In this document: in pieces, positions 24,553-31,185 of the stretch
How the letters are laid out: every line of letters starts with the position of its first letter
Numbering within the stretch: the stretch's first letter is position 1
Assembly (NCBI RefSeq): GCF_014650035.1
Contig: NZ_BMUE01000014.1
Span: 62,001 to 126,000, forward strand
Direction of reading: 5' to 3'
Source: Streptomyces lucensis JCM 4490
GTDB taxonomy: Bacteria > Actinomycetota > Actinomycetes > Streptomycetales > Streptomycetaceae
DNA length: 64,000 bases
The notes under the pieces: model-generated
Told to the model about the DNA's origin: nothing
What the model saw: only the letters and a program-made list of their open reading frames with translations
Database searches by the model: none
Made by a program: the position numbers and the translations under genes

Positions 24553-24640
24553 GTGCCGGGAGGGCGGCGCCCGGCCGGGCGGTCACGGGCGGGGCGGCAC
24601 GGGCAGGGCGGTCACGGGGAGGGCGGCGCCGGGAGGGCTC
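24553..24640. repeat. GC-rich imperfect short tandem repeats
   Basis: Between the GCS2-family gene and the DinB-like gene the sequence cycles through about five near-copies of a 14-15 bp unit such as GGGCGGTCACGGGCG and GGGCGGCACGGGCA. It may form secondary structure acting as a terminator for the upstream gene. No gene is seen here. Confidence 0.45.
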
Positions 24641-24669
24641 GGGGGCAGCCGCCGGCGACGCGGTGTGCG

Positions 24670-24694
24670 TACGATGCGTGTGCTTACGATGCGT
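24670..24694 (+). promoter_or_regulatory. Direct repeats TACGATGCGT upstream of the DinB-like gene
   Basis: TACGATGCGT occurs at 24670-24679 and 24685-24694 with a 15 bp period. TACGAT itself matches the -10 consensus, so this may be one or two promoters or a regulator site for the gene starting at 24741. Confidence 0.4.
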
Positions 24695-24740
24695 CAGGCC
24701 TTGGCCGACGACACGTCATCCGGTAATGACAGGGGGACGC

Positions 24741-25418
24741 ATGACCATCGAGCACACGACGCCGGCGCGAACGCTGCGCGCGGCGTACGGGGCCGCCGCG
24801 GCGGCCGTCGCGGACCTGGGCGACGAGGAGTCGTGGCTGCCGACCGACTGCACGGGCTGGGCGGTGCGCGACCTCGTCTTCCACTGCCTGCAGGACGCCC
24901 AGCGCGGGCTGGTGGCCCTGCACACACCGGCGGACGGGCCCGCCGACCGGGACGCGGTGACGTACTGGCAGGACTGGCGGCCGAACACCACCGGGGCGGC
25001 GAACGGCCGGCGCTGGGCGCGGGTGAACGCCAGCATGTTCCTGGACTTCGGCCAGCTTCGCGGCCTCTATCTGGAGACGCTGGCGGCGGTCGTGCACGCG
25101 GCGCGGGCGGCCGACCCGGCGCGGCACGTGACCACGCAGGGGCACGTGCTGACGGCCGGTGACCTGATCACCACCCTCGCGGTGGAGGCGACCATCCACC
25201 ATCTCGACCTGACCACCGGGCTCCCGCACGCTCCGGGGCCCGCGCCCGAGGGACTGGCGGCGGTGCGCGCCACGATGGACGGGCTGCTCGGCCGGCCCGC
25301 CCTGCCCGAATGGGGCGACGCGCACTACGCGCGCGTGGGCACCGGCCGGGCCGCGCTGACCGGCGCCGAGCGCGCGGCCCTGGGCGCCGCGGCGGACCGG
25401 TTCCCGCTGTTCGGCTGA
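24741..25418 (+). CDS. DinB/maleylpyruvate isomerase-family protein
   Basis: A 225-residue protein of the four-helix DinB/mycothiol-dependent maleylpyruvate isomerase family. WLPTDCTGWAVRDLVFHCLQ near residues 33-52 holds the first metal-binding His, and EATIHHLDLTTG near 150 the second pair. Such proteins bind a divalent metal and use mycothiol or bacillithiol for isomerisation, transfer or detoxification. ATG 24741 follows AGGGGGAC. It is monocistronic as far as can be seen, and the substrate is unknown. Confidence 0.83.
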   Translation: MTIEHTTPARTLRAAYGAAAAAVADLGDEESWLPTDCTGWAVRDLVFHCLQDAQRGLVALHTPADGPADRDAVTYWQDWRPNTTGAANGRRWARVNASMFLDFGQLRGLYLETLAAVVHAARAADPARHVTTQGHVLTAGDLITTLAVEATIHHLDLTTGLPHAPGPAPEGLAAVRATMDGLLGRPALPEWGDAHYARVGTGRAALTGAERAALGAAADRFPLFG

Positions 25419-25519
25419 CGTCCGCCCGGCGTCCGGGCACACGCCCAACCGGGGACAGGGGGCGAGGACACCTGCGCGGTGCGGGGCGCGCCGGCCGGGT
25501 TGATGGAAACCTGCCGCTC

Positions 25520-25801
25520 ATGAACAACCCTCCCGCCGTCAACAGCTACGTCGACCGGGTCACCGCGGGTCCCGGCGGAGCGATGACCGACGAGGCCGGC
25601 GTCCTCACGGGCGACCTCACCGTGGCGACCATCCTCCTGTCCGACGGTCGCAGCGTGCGTGTCGCCATCCAGCGCTCCGGCTCCGACACCTGGTACACCC
25701 TCACCGGCAGTCCCGCCCCGGTGCCCGCCGGCCGGCTCGCGGCCTACCACCGGGACCTGCTCGGCCGCATCCGCCGGGGCGGCGGGACGCGCGCCACGTG
25801 A
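25520..25801 (+). CDS. Small hypothetical protein (93 aa)
   Basis: A 93-residue protein with a plausible all-beta core (GVLTGDLTVATILLSDGRSV, VAIQRSGSDTWYTLTG) and a basic helical tail (HRDLLGRIRRG). No family is recognised. The composition is protein-like and the reading frame has G/C at nearly every third position. The ATG at 25520 lacks a strong ribosome binding site. A GTG frame overlaps its stop codon (25798), so it could be coupled to the next reading frame. Confidence 0.6.
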   Translation: MNNPPAVNSYVDRVTAGPGGAMTDEAGVLTGDLTVATILLSDGRSVRVAIQRSGSDTWYTLTGSPAPVPAGRLAAYHRDLLGRIRRGGGTRAT

Positions 25802-26043
25802 GCCGTTCGCCGCCACCGGAACGGCGAGAACACGCCGGTGCCGGCGAACGGCCGCGTGAGCCGGCGCTCACGGGAAACCCGCGATGTCATGAACGCGTTG
25901 AGGAAGCGGCCGCGGAAGCCGCCGCACGGAACGACGAGGCACACGAGCACCGCCGGGCACGGGGCCCCGAGGCCGGCGACGGCACCGCCGTCCGCGGCCG
26001 CCGGCACCGCCACCGTCACCGTCACCGGGCCGGGGAGGTAGGG

Positions 26044-26208
26044 ATGCTCTTCCTGGTCGTCGCCCTGCTTCTGCTGGGCATCGTGGTGGGAACGGCCGCC
26101 TACCTTCCCTGGCCCGTCACGCTGGTACTCGGCTCGGCCATCGCCCTGTGGCTCGCCGTCTTCGCGGGACGTGAACGGCGGCGGCGTGACCGGACGAGGA
26201 GGGCCTGA
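26044..26208 (+). CDS. Small membrane protein (54 aa)
   Basis: A 54-residue protein with two membrane helices (FLVVALLLLGIVVGTAAYL and PVTLVLGSAIALWLAVFAG) and a strongly basic tail ending RRRRDRTRRA. The ATG has an excellent site, GGGGAGGTAGGG, immediately upstream. A longer version from GTG 25798 would add a His/Arg-rich segment of about 82 residues that does not look like a folded protein. Its stop is two bases before the next gene, so the two small membrane proteins are one operon. Function unknown. Confidence 0.65.
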   Translation: MLFLVVALLLLGIVVGTAAYLPWPVTLVLGSAIALWLAVFAGRERRRRDRTRRA

Positions 26209-26210
26209 CG

Positions 26211-26486
26211 ATGCGGCTGACCGCTCCTCCCTCCGCCCGGACGGGCCTGCGCGACACCGAAGGCATGGCCGTGGCCTCCTTCGTCCTCGGACTCGTCGGG
26301 CTGCTCGTACTCAATCTCGTCCTCGGGCCGCTCGCCATCGTGCTGGCCCTCATCGCCCTGCGCCGTGACACGCCACGCCGCTTCCGTGCGTTCCTCGGCC
26401 TGGGGCTGGGCATCGCGGACCTCGTCGTGCTCGCCGTCCTCATGGCCGCGCAGGGCGCGGCGCCCTGGTCGGTGTGGGGCGGATGA
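26211..26486 (+). CDS. DUF4190-like small membrane protein
   Basis: A 91-residue protein with two membrane helices (VASFVLGLVGLLVLNLVLGP-type segment at about 20-48 and GLGIADLVVLAVLMAAQ at about 64-82) separated by a short basic turn. The Gly-rich first helix and layout resemble the DUF4190 fold often found alone or at the end of larger proteins. It follows the 54-residue membrane protein with a two-base gap. Function unknown. Confidence 0.7.
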   Translation: MRLTAPPSARTGLRDTEGMAVASFVLGLVGLLVLNLVLGPLAIVLALIALRRDTPRRFRAFLGLGLGIADLVVLAVLMAAQGAAPWSVWGG

Positions 26487-26520
26487 GCCGGGTTTCGCCG
26501 CCCGCCCGTACGGGGAGCCG

Positions 26521-27201
26521 GTGCGCGTGAACGCGTTCGCGCGCGACCCCGGCCGACCCTCGCGATGGCGCTTCGACGGCTGGATCGCCGGGATCGGCAC
26601 CAAGTCGGGGACACGCGTGGTGCTCGGCCACTGGCCCGGCTCCCCCTTCGGCCCGTTCAGCGACGTGATGCTCGAACAGGCCGACGGCCACCGCCTGCTG
26701 CTGGCGCCCGACAGGCGCACGGCGGACTTCATCGCCCGTACCTACACCTTCGACGAGGTACGGGTGGTGCCGGTGGAGGTTCAGGTCGGGGCGGACCACT
26801 GGACGGTCACGGCGGGTGAGCTGCTCGGGCTGCGCCTGACCGTCGGCCGCAGGGGCCTGCCCGGTCTCGCCCTGCGGGCCGTCCCCGGCGCACTGGCGGC
26901 CCGGCCCTCGTGGACGGTGGTGACCGACCCGGTCGCCCGTGTGCTGCTGGGCGCGCGCACCCGCGGGAGCGCGGGCGGCGGCCGGCGCGAGTGGTACGGC
27001 GCACGCGACCTGCGCCCGATCACCGCGGCGAGCGCGCTCCACGAGGGACGCGACCTCGGCGGTCTCGCACCGGTCGACCCCGCCGTCCGCTTCGGCTTCG
27101 GCTCGACCCCCCGGGCCCCGGCGCTGGTGCGCGTCACGACGACGGTGAGCGTCCCGCGAGCGGCCCGGCACGGGACGGGCGCCCCTGCCGCCGACGCGTG
27201 A
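26521..27201 (+). CDS. Conserved hypothetical actinobacterial protein (226 aa)
   Basis: A 226-residue soluble protein without recognised domains. It has a WRFDGWIAGIGTKSGTRVVLG start, an ADGHRLLLAPDRRTADFIA middle and an EWYGARDLRPI segment, which look like a compact alpha/beta fold. GTG 26521 is chosen because GGGGAG lies four bases before it; GTG 26527 is also possible. It follows the small membrane proteins by 34 bases and may be in their operon. A hairpin at 27217-27240 separates it from the convergent CBS gene. Confidence 0.7.
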   Translation: MRVNAFARDPGRPSRWRFDGWIAGIGTKSGTRVVLGHWPGSPFGPFSDVMLEQADGHRLLLAPDRRTADFIARTYTFDEVRVVPVEVQVGADHWTVTAGELLGLRLTVGRRGLPGLALRAVPGALAARPSWTVVTDPVARVLLGARTRGSAGGGRREWYGARDLRPITAASALHEGRDLGGLAPVDPAVRFGFGSTPRAPALVRVTTTVSVPRAARHGTGAPAADA

Positions 27202-27216
27202 CGGCGCGGGACGGCA

Positions 27217-27240
27217 CCGGACGGCACCGTCACGGTCCGG
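27217..27240. terminator. Hairpin between convergent genes
   Basis: CCGGAC (27217-27222) pairs with GTCCGG (27235-27240), with CCGT/ACGG pairing inside the loop. It lies between the ends of two convergent genes and could terminate both; there is no T-run, as is common in Streptomyces. Confidence 0.45.
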
Positions 27241-27243
27241 CCG

Positions 27244-27663
27244 TCAGCGGGTCGGTCCGGCCGCGCTGATGCGGCCCAGTGTGGACTCGGGGTCGTACTC
27301 CTTGGCCACGTCGCCGAGGGCGATGATCCCCACCACGCACCCGTCCTCGACGACCGGGAGCCTGCGCAGCGCCTTGCCCCGCATCAGCTGCACGGCCCGG
27401 TCCACGTCGTCGTCCGGGGCCACGGTGACCAGTTCGCTGCTGCACGCCTCGCCCACCGTCCGCCCGCTCACGTCCCCGCCGTCCGCGAGGATCCGCACGG
27501 TGAGGTCCCGGTCGGTGACCAGCCCGCGCAGCCGCTCGCCGGCGCAGACCAGGACCGCGCCGATGTCCTCGTCCCGCATGCGGGCGGCGACCTCGCAGAC
27601 CGGGGTCTCCGGCCCCACCGCGACCGGGTTGCAGGTCATGATCTCGCGGACCGCCTGCGTCAT
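27244..27663 (-). CDS. CBS-domain protein
   Basis: A 139-residue protein made of two CBS domains. It opens VREIMTCNPVAV and repeats the pattern at TVGEACSSELVTVAP, each followed by an LVTDRDL- or IIALGDVA-type strand. CBS pairs bind adenine nucleotides and act as energy or redox sensors. Stand-alone forms like this are often found in Streptomyces near stress or respiratory genes. ATG 27663 has GAGGAGG six bases upstream. Its 5-prime side faces a 15-unit 9 bp repeat. Confidence 0.88.
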   Translation of the reverse strand: MTQAVREIMTCNPVAVGPETPVCEVAARMRDEDIGAVLVCAGERLRGLVTDRDLTVRILADGGDVSGRTVGEACSSELVTVAPDDDVDRAVQLMRGKALRRLPVVEDGCVVGIIALGDVAKEYDPESTLGRISAAGPTR

Positions 27664-27718
27664 CCACGCCTCCTCGTCCCTCACCGACCGGCCTCGCGGG
27701 GCTGGTACCCCGGATGAG

Positions 27719-27853
27719 CTCGTCCATCTCGTCCATCTCGTCCATCTCGTCGCGCCCACCCGGCCTGTCCGGCTCGTCGGGCCCACCCGGCTCGTCCGGC
27801 TCGTTCGGCTCGTTCGGCTCGTCCGGCTCGTCCGACTCGTCCGGCTCGTCCGG
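27719..27853. repeat. Minisatellite of fifteen 9 bp units in a divergent promoter region
   Basis: The 135 bp hold exactly fifteen 9 bp units in register. The first three are CTCGTCCAT; later ones are mainly CTCGTCCGG with variants CTCGTTCGG, CTCGTCCGA and CCCACCCGG. The repeat lies between the CBS gene and the DMT transporter gene, close to both starts. It reads as an open frame in several frames but no ribosome binding site supports translation. Unit number could vary by slippage and alter promoter spacing. Confidence 0.8.
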
Positions 27854-27927
27854 CGGGGTCGCCTTCCGTAGGCTGAAGGGGCAGCCGGCCCTCCCCCGGG
27901 AGGTCTGCCATCAGGCAGGAGACGGTC

Positions 27928-28809
27928 GTGATCGAACTGGCCGCGGCGTTCGCCGTCGCGGGAGCGGCGAGCAACGCCGTGGGCACCGCTTTCCAGCGCA
28001 AGGCGGCCTCGGCGAGCAGCCGAGGCGGCATCCGGCTGTTCGCGGAGCTGGTACGGCGGCCCGTCTGGGTGATCGGCATGGCGGGCGTGGTCTGCGCCGC
28101 CCTGTTCCAGAGCCTGGCCCTGGTCAACGGCCCGCTCGCGTTGGTGCAGCCGCTGTTCATCCTGGAGCTGCCGTTCGCGCTGCTCGTCGCCGCCCCGCTG
28201 ATGCACCGGAAGCTGCCCCACGCGGGCTGGTGGGGGGTCGGCGGCTGCGTGGCGGGCCTCGCCGTCCTGCTCGTGGCCGCCGCCCCGCACGGCGCGACCG
28301 GCCAGGCGTCCCTGGGCCGGTGGATCCCCGCCCTGTGCCTGTGCGCGGGCGCGATGGCCGCCGCGGTGCTCCTGGCCGGGCGGGGACGGCCGCCGGCCCG
28401 GCGCGCCGCGCTGCTGGCGGCCGCCTCCGCGACGGGCAACGCCCTGACCGCGGCCCTGCTGAAGTCGGCGAGCGGCACGTTCGCCGACGAGGGCTTCACG
28501 GCGTTCCTGCGGTCCTGGCAGACGTACGGCTTCGCGCTCGCCGGCGTCGTCTCCGTGCTCCTGCTGGAGAACGCGCTGCAGGCCGGTCCCCTGGCCGCGG
28601 CACAGCCCGCGCTGACCATCGGCGACGCGACGGTGAGCCTGGCCCTGGGCATCGTCCTGTTCGACGAACGCGTCCGCACCGGCTGGTGGCTCGTGCCGGA
28701 GGCGTGCGGTGCCCTGCTCATCGTGGCGGGCGTGCTGGTCCTCAGCCGGGCCGTCCAGCGCATCGTCGTACTGCCGGTGCCGGCCGAGGAGCGCGACCTG
28801 GCCACGTGA
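27928..28809 (+). CDS. DMT-superfamily (EamA-like) transporter
   Basis: A 293-residue protein with about nine to ten membrane helices in two halves, related to the drug/metabolite transporters. Helical segments include FAVAGAASNAVGTAFQRKA at the start, and a FIAL-like PLFILELPFALLVAAPL stretch; the FQRKAA motif after helix 1 is typical of an actinobacterial EamA-like subgroup. GTG 27928 has AGGAGA upstream. It converges with the P450 gene, so it is not in the atropopeptide operon, although proximity leaves export of the peptide as a remote possibility. Confidence 0.82.
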   Translation: MIELAAAFAVAGAASNAVGTAFQRKAASASSRGGIRLFAELVRRPVWVIGMAGVVCAALFQSLALVNGPLALVQPLFILELPFALLVAAPLMHRKLPHAGWWGVGGCVAGLAVLLVAAAPHGATGQASLGRWIPALCLCAGAMAAAVLLAGRGRPPARRAALLAAASATGNALTAALLKSASGTFADEGFTAFLRSWQTYGFALAGVVSVLLLENALQAGPLAAAQPALTIGDATVSLALGIVLFDERVRTGWWLVPEACGALLIVAGVLVLSRAVQRIVVLPVPAEERDLAT

Positions 28810-28816
28810 GACCGCG

Positions 28817-28835
28817 GGCGCGCGCCGCACGCGCC
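28817..28835. terminator. Hairpin between the transporter and P450 genes
   Basis: GGCGCG (28817-28822) pairs with CGCGCC (28830-28835) across a seven-base loop in the 39 bp between two convergent stop codons. It may terminate transcription from both sides. Confidence 0.35.
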
Positions 28836-28848
28836 GCCGCCCGGGCCG

Positions 28849-29895
28849 TCAGCTCGGCCGGACCAGCCGTACGTCCTCCACTCCCAGCAGGCCGAGGAGC
28901 GGGACCCTGCCGGTCCGCTGTGCGGGGTCGACCACCAGGCCGGCCCCGCGGACCAGGTCCAGCAGCAGTTCGGCGAGGGGCATGACCATGTGCCTGCCCC
29001 AGCAGCGCTCCGAGGAGTGGCCGAAGGGCAGGTATCCGGGGGCGGTGTCGGGGTCCAGGTCGTCCCAGCGGTCGGGGCGGAAGGTGTCCGGGTCCTCCCA
29101 CAGGGCCGGGTCCCGGTGCGAGAGCAGCGGCAGCAACAGGACGTCGTCACGCGCGCCGATGCGGTCGTCGATGGCGGGGTACTCGGGCGAGGCGTTGCGC
29201 AGTATGTTCCACGAGGGCGGCAGCAGGCGCAGGGACTCCAGGATGACGCCCCGGTTGGACGTGCCGTCGCCGAAGGGCGAACCGAGCCAGAGGGCGTTGG
29301 CCACGAGCGTGGAGACGGTGAAGCACACGGGGGCCGCCGCCCTGCGGTACATGCCCATCGCGTACCGGCGTTCCTGGTAGCCCTTCGCCTGCGCGGCCCG
29401 TCCGGCGAGGCCGGTGAGCCGGTCGCCCGGCCGGGGCCAGCCGGGCAGGGCGGCGCCGACCGCGATCACCGACCAGGTCAGTTTGGGCGTGAGTTCGAGG
29501 TTGCGGCTCATCAGCATGCGCAGCCGGTAGGGGTCCCGGCCGAGGATGAGGTCGCGCAGGAAGAGGTGTCCCCGCAGCGGCCAGGAGCCGGCCAGGTCCG
29601 CATCGCCGGGCAGCGGGCCGGCCAGTGCCTCGCGCACGTCGTGGCCGACGGTGCGGGTGACCGTGGAGGCCTCGTTGCGGGTGATGGAACGCCCGTGCAG
29701 CGGCTTGAAGGTGGGCCGCTCGGTCTCCGTGGCGCGGCGCGCGGCGAGGATGCGGTCGGCGACCTCGTGTCCGGCGACGCCGATCGTGTCGGGTTCCAGC
29801 CGGAAGACGTCCCGGCCCAGGTGGTCACCGATGAGCGCGGCGAGCCGCGGGGCGAACACGGTGGTGCGCGCGAGCGCTGCGGATGACGGCGGCAT
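28849..29895 (-). CDS. Cytochrome P450, probable atropopeptide cross-linking enzyme
   Basis: A 348-residue P450, shorter than the usual 400 or so. The K-helix ExxR is ESLR at 220-223, the PERF-like segment is FRPDRW, and the heme loop is PFGHSSERCWG with the ligand Cys298. Two heme-loop residues deviate: Ser replaces the usual Gly four places into the motif and Glu replaces the usual His/Arg two before the Cys. The I-helix lacks a clear AG-x-x-T. ATG 29895 follows GGAG. It lies 118 bases downstream of a 26-codon gene whose product ends AWYLWY, the layout of atropopeptide loci where one P450 joins Trp and Tyr side chains by C-C and C-N bonds. The role is inferred from that context. Confidence 0.88.
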   Translation of the reverse strand: MPPSSAALARTTVFAPRLAALIGDHLGRDVFRLEPDTIGVAGHEVADRILAARRATETERPTFKPLHGRSITRNEASTVTRTVGHDVREALAGPLPGDADLAGSWPLRGHLFLRDLILGRDPYRLRMLMSRNLELTPKLTWSVIAVGAALPGWPRPGDRLTGLAGRAAQAKGYQERRYAMGMYRRAAAPVCFTVSTLVANALWLGSPFGDGTSNRGVILESLRLLPPSWNILRNASPEYPAIDDRIGARDDVLLLPLLSHRDPALWEDPDTFRPDRWDDLDPDTAPGYLPFGHSSERCWGRHMVMPLAELLLDLVRGAGLVVDPAQRTGRVPLLGLLGVEDVRLVRPS

Positions 29896-30013
29896 TCAGG
29901 CTCCGTTGCGGGGACGTCGGCGAAGGCGGCGCGGCGGGCGCCGCTGCCCGGCGCCGGGCCGTGACCGGGCCCGGGCCGGACAACGACGTCGTCCCGGCCG
30001 CGCGCGAGCGGGA

Positions 30014-30094
30014 TCAGTACCAGAGGTACCAGGCGTTGGCCTTGAGGCTCTTGGTGGCGGCGACCCGGTTGCGGATGGCGAAGAGGAGCTTCAT
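30014..30094 (-). CDS. Atropopeptide (tryptorubin-like) RiPP precursor peptide
   Basis: A 26-codon gene too short for ordinary gene finding. It begins MKLLFAIRNRV, continues through a basic leader and ends KSLKANAWYLWY, then TGA. The last six residues, AWYLWY, differ from the tryptorubin A core AWYIWY by one Leu/Ile swap. The gene has a near-perfect anti-Shine-Dalgarno match, AAAGGAGGT, six bases before the ATG, far stronger than most sites in this window. The P450 gene follows on the same strand. In this RiPP family the precursor's C-terminal hexapeptide is cross-linked by the P450 and then freed by unspecified host proteases. The coding call is well supported; the product identity is inferred. 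Confidence 0.88.
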   Translation of the reverse strand: MKLLFAIRNRVAATKSLKANAWYLWY

Positions 30095-30100
30095 CACTGC

Positions 30101-30109
30101 ACCTCCTTT
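30101..30109 (-). promoter_or_regulatory. Strong ribosome binding site of the precursor gene
   Basis: The minus strand reads AAAGGAGGT at this position, a nine-base match to the 3-prime end of 16S rRNA, six bases before the ATG at 30094. It decides that the 26-codon frame is a translated gene. Confidence 0.85.
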
Positions 30110-30397
30110 CGGGGGCGATCGGGCGGCACGCGCCCCTGCCGGGGCAGACCGGTGAAGATCACGTGCCGATGACTCCCGGAAACTTCCCTCCTCCGATCAC
30201 CGGGTAATCACCATCCGGCTCAAGAGCCCTTCACGGGTGGCCTGTTCAGGACCTTCCGCAATCACCGGTGCTCCGCTTCGACCTGCCACGCCGGCAAGTC
30301 CGGTCAGCACGTGCCGGAGGGATCTCCCGCACTGGTGGCAGACCCTGCCGCACGTCCGGATGCCGGACGCGCGCACACGGAGAACGGACGCGCGCCA

Positions 30398-30413
30398 GGG
30401 GCGCCGGCGCCCC
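30398..30413. terminator. 16 bp GC palindrome downstream of the TetR gene
   Basis: GGGGCGCCGGCGCCCC is a perfect palindrome about 70 bases past the TetR stop on the minus strand. A hairpin here could end the TetR transcript and insulate the precursor gene. Confidence 0.45.
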
Positions 30414-30480
30414 GTTTCACCGGCCGGAGATTGTCCGGATGCGAGCGCGGCCACCGCCGCGTCGGCCGGACGGGTCCGGG

Positions 30481-31092
30481 CTACCGTCCGGCGATGCCGT
30501 CGATCCAGGACCGGAGCCGTTCGCCCTGGGCCGCCATGAGGTCCGGGTCGCGCAGGGTGTTGGTGAGGACGGACATGCCCTGGTAGGCGGCGACGAGGTC
30601 GACGGCCAGGGCCCGGGCGTCGGAGCGGCCGAGTTGGGCGAACTGGGACTCCGCCCAGTCGAGCAGGGCCCGCATGACCTTCGCGGCGGCCACGTCCAGA
30701 CCGTCGTCGCGCTTGTCGAGTTCGGTGGCGAGGGTGCCGAAGGGGCAGCCGAAGCGGGCCGCCGTCTCACGCTGCCCGACCCAGCCGGCGACGAGCTCCT
30801 TCAACCGGGAGGCGGGGTCCGCGAGTTCGTCCAGCCGGCCCGTCAGCGCGCCGAGCCGGTCGCGGTGGGCGTCCACCGCGGCCTCGACCAGCCGGTCCTT
30901 GCTCTTGAAGTAGTAGTACACGTTGCCGAGCGGGACGTCGGCCGCGCGGGCGATGTCGGCCAGGGTCGTCTTCTCCACGCCCTGCTCGTGGAAGACCCGG
31001 ACGGCCGCGTCCACCAGTCGCTCACGCTTGCCGCCGCGCGCGGACCGGCCAGCTCGCGGCACCTCGAACTCTGCGGATTCTGAGTCAGTCAC
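30481..31092 (-). CDS. TetR-family regulator
   Basis: A 203-residue TetR-type repressor with the helix-turn-helix VEKTTLADIARAADVPLGNV near residues 38-57 and YYYFKSKD following. The GTG start at 31092 lies in the middle of a palindrome and has no Shine-Dalgarno sequence, so translation is probably leaderless and autorepression steric. It diverges from the NAD(P)H-binding protein, whose upstream region carries a related palindrome. This makes it a local regulator of that pair rather than of the atropopeptide genes, although the latter cannot be excluded. Confidence 0.87.
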   Translation of the reverse strand: MTDSESAEFEVPRAGRSARGGKRERLVDAAVRVFHEQGVEKTTLADIARAADVPLGNVYYYFKSKDRLVEAAVDAHRDRLGALTGRLDELADPASRLKELVAGWVGQRETAARFGCPFGTLATELDKRDDGLDVAAAKVMRALLDWAESQFAQLGRSDARALAVDLVAAYQGMSVLTNTLRDPDLMAAQGERLRSWIDGIAGR

Positions 31093-31100
31093 CTGACTGA
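31085..31100. promoter_or_regulatory. TetR operator overlapping the TetR start codon
   Basis: TCAGTCA (31085-31091) and TGACTGA (31094-31100) form a perfect 7 bp dyad around CC. The TetR start codon at 31090-31092 falls inside it. Confidence 0.65.
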
Positions 31101-31150
31101 GGATAGTAAAGGGATGGACAGCCGGGGCGGGCGGCCACTAAGGTCTCGAC

Positions 31151-31170
31151 TAAGTCAGTCAACTAACTCA
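31151..31170. promoter_or_regulatory. Second TetR operator, upstream of the NmrA-like gene
   Basis: TAAGTCAGTCAACTAACTCA is an imperfect dyad whose left half shares AGTCAGTCA with the operator at 31085. It lies 16 bases before the NmrA-like start codon, next to its AGGAGAG ribosome binding site, placing both divergent genes under one TetR. Confidence 0.6.
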
Positions 31171-31185
31171 CACAGGAGAGTCACG

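Larger units (their letters stand above)
30095..30480 (-). other. Intergenic region carrying the precursor gene's leader
   Basis: About 386 bases between the TetR stop and the precursor start. The minus strand should hold the precursor promoter; TTGAGC (complement of 30218-30223 region) with a GTGATC-like hexamer 17-18 bases on is a weak candidate. A GCCCC-GGGGC hairpin lies in the probable leader near 30130-30150. Two direct repeats GGACGCGCGC (30365-30374, 30386-30395) and a 16 bp palindrome are nearer the TetR end. No protein gene is convincing. Confidence 0.4.

Noticed and set aside
27714..27927. Collagen-like Gly-x-y peptide encoded by the 9 bp repeat
   Set aside because: Any 9 bp repeat yields a three-residue periodic peptide; there is no ribosome binding site and the frame runs into the transporter gene in the wrong frame.
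27928..28809. DMT transporter as a dedicated atropopeptide exporter
   Set aside because: It is convergent with the P450 gene and has its own promoter region; proximity alone is not evidence.
30481..31092. TetR gene as the atropopeptide regulator
   Set aside because: Its matched operators lie on its own start and before the divergent NmrA-like gene, not before the precursor.
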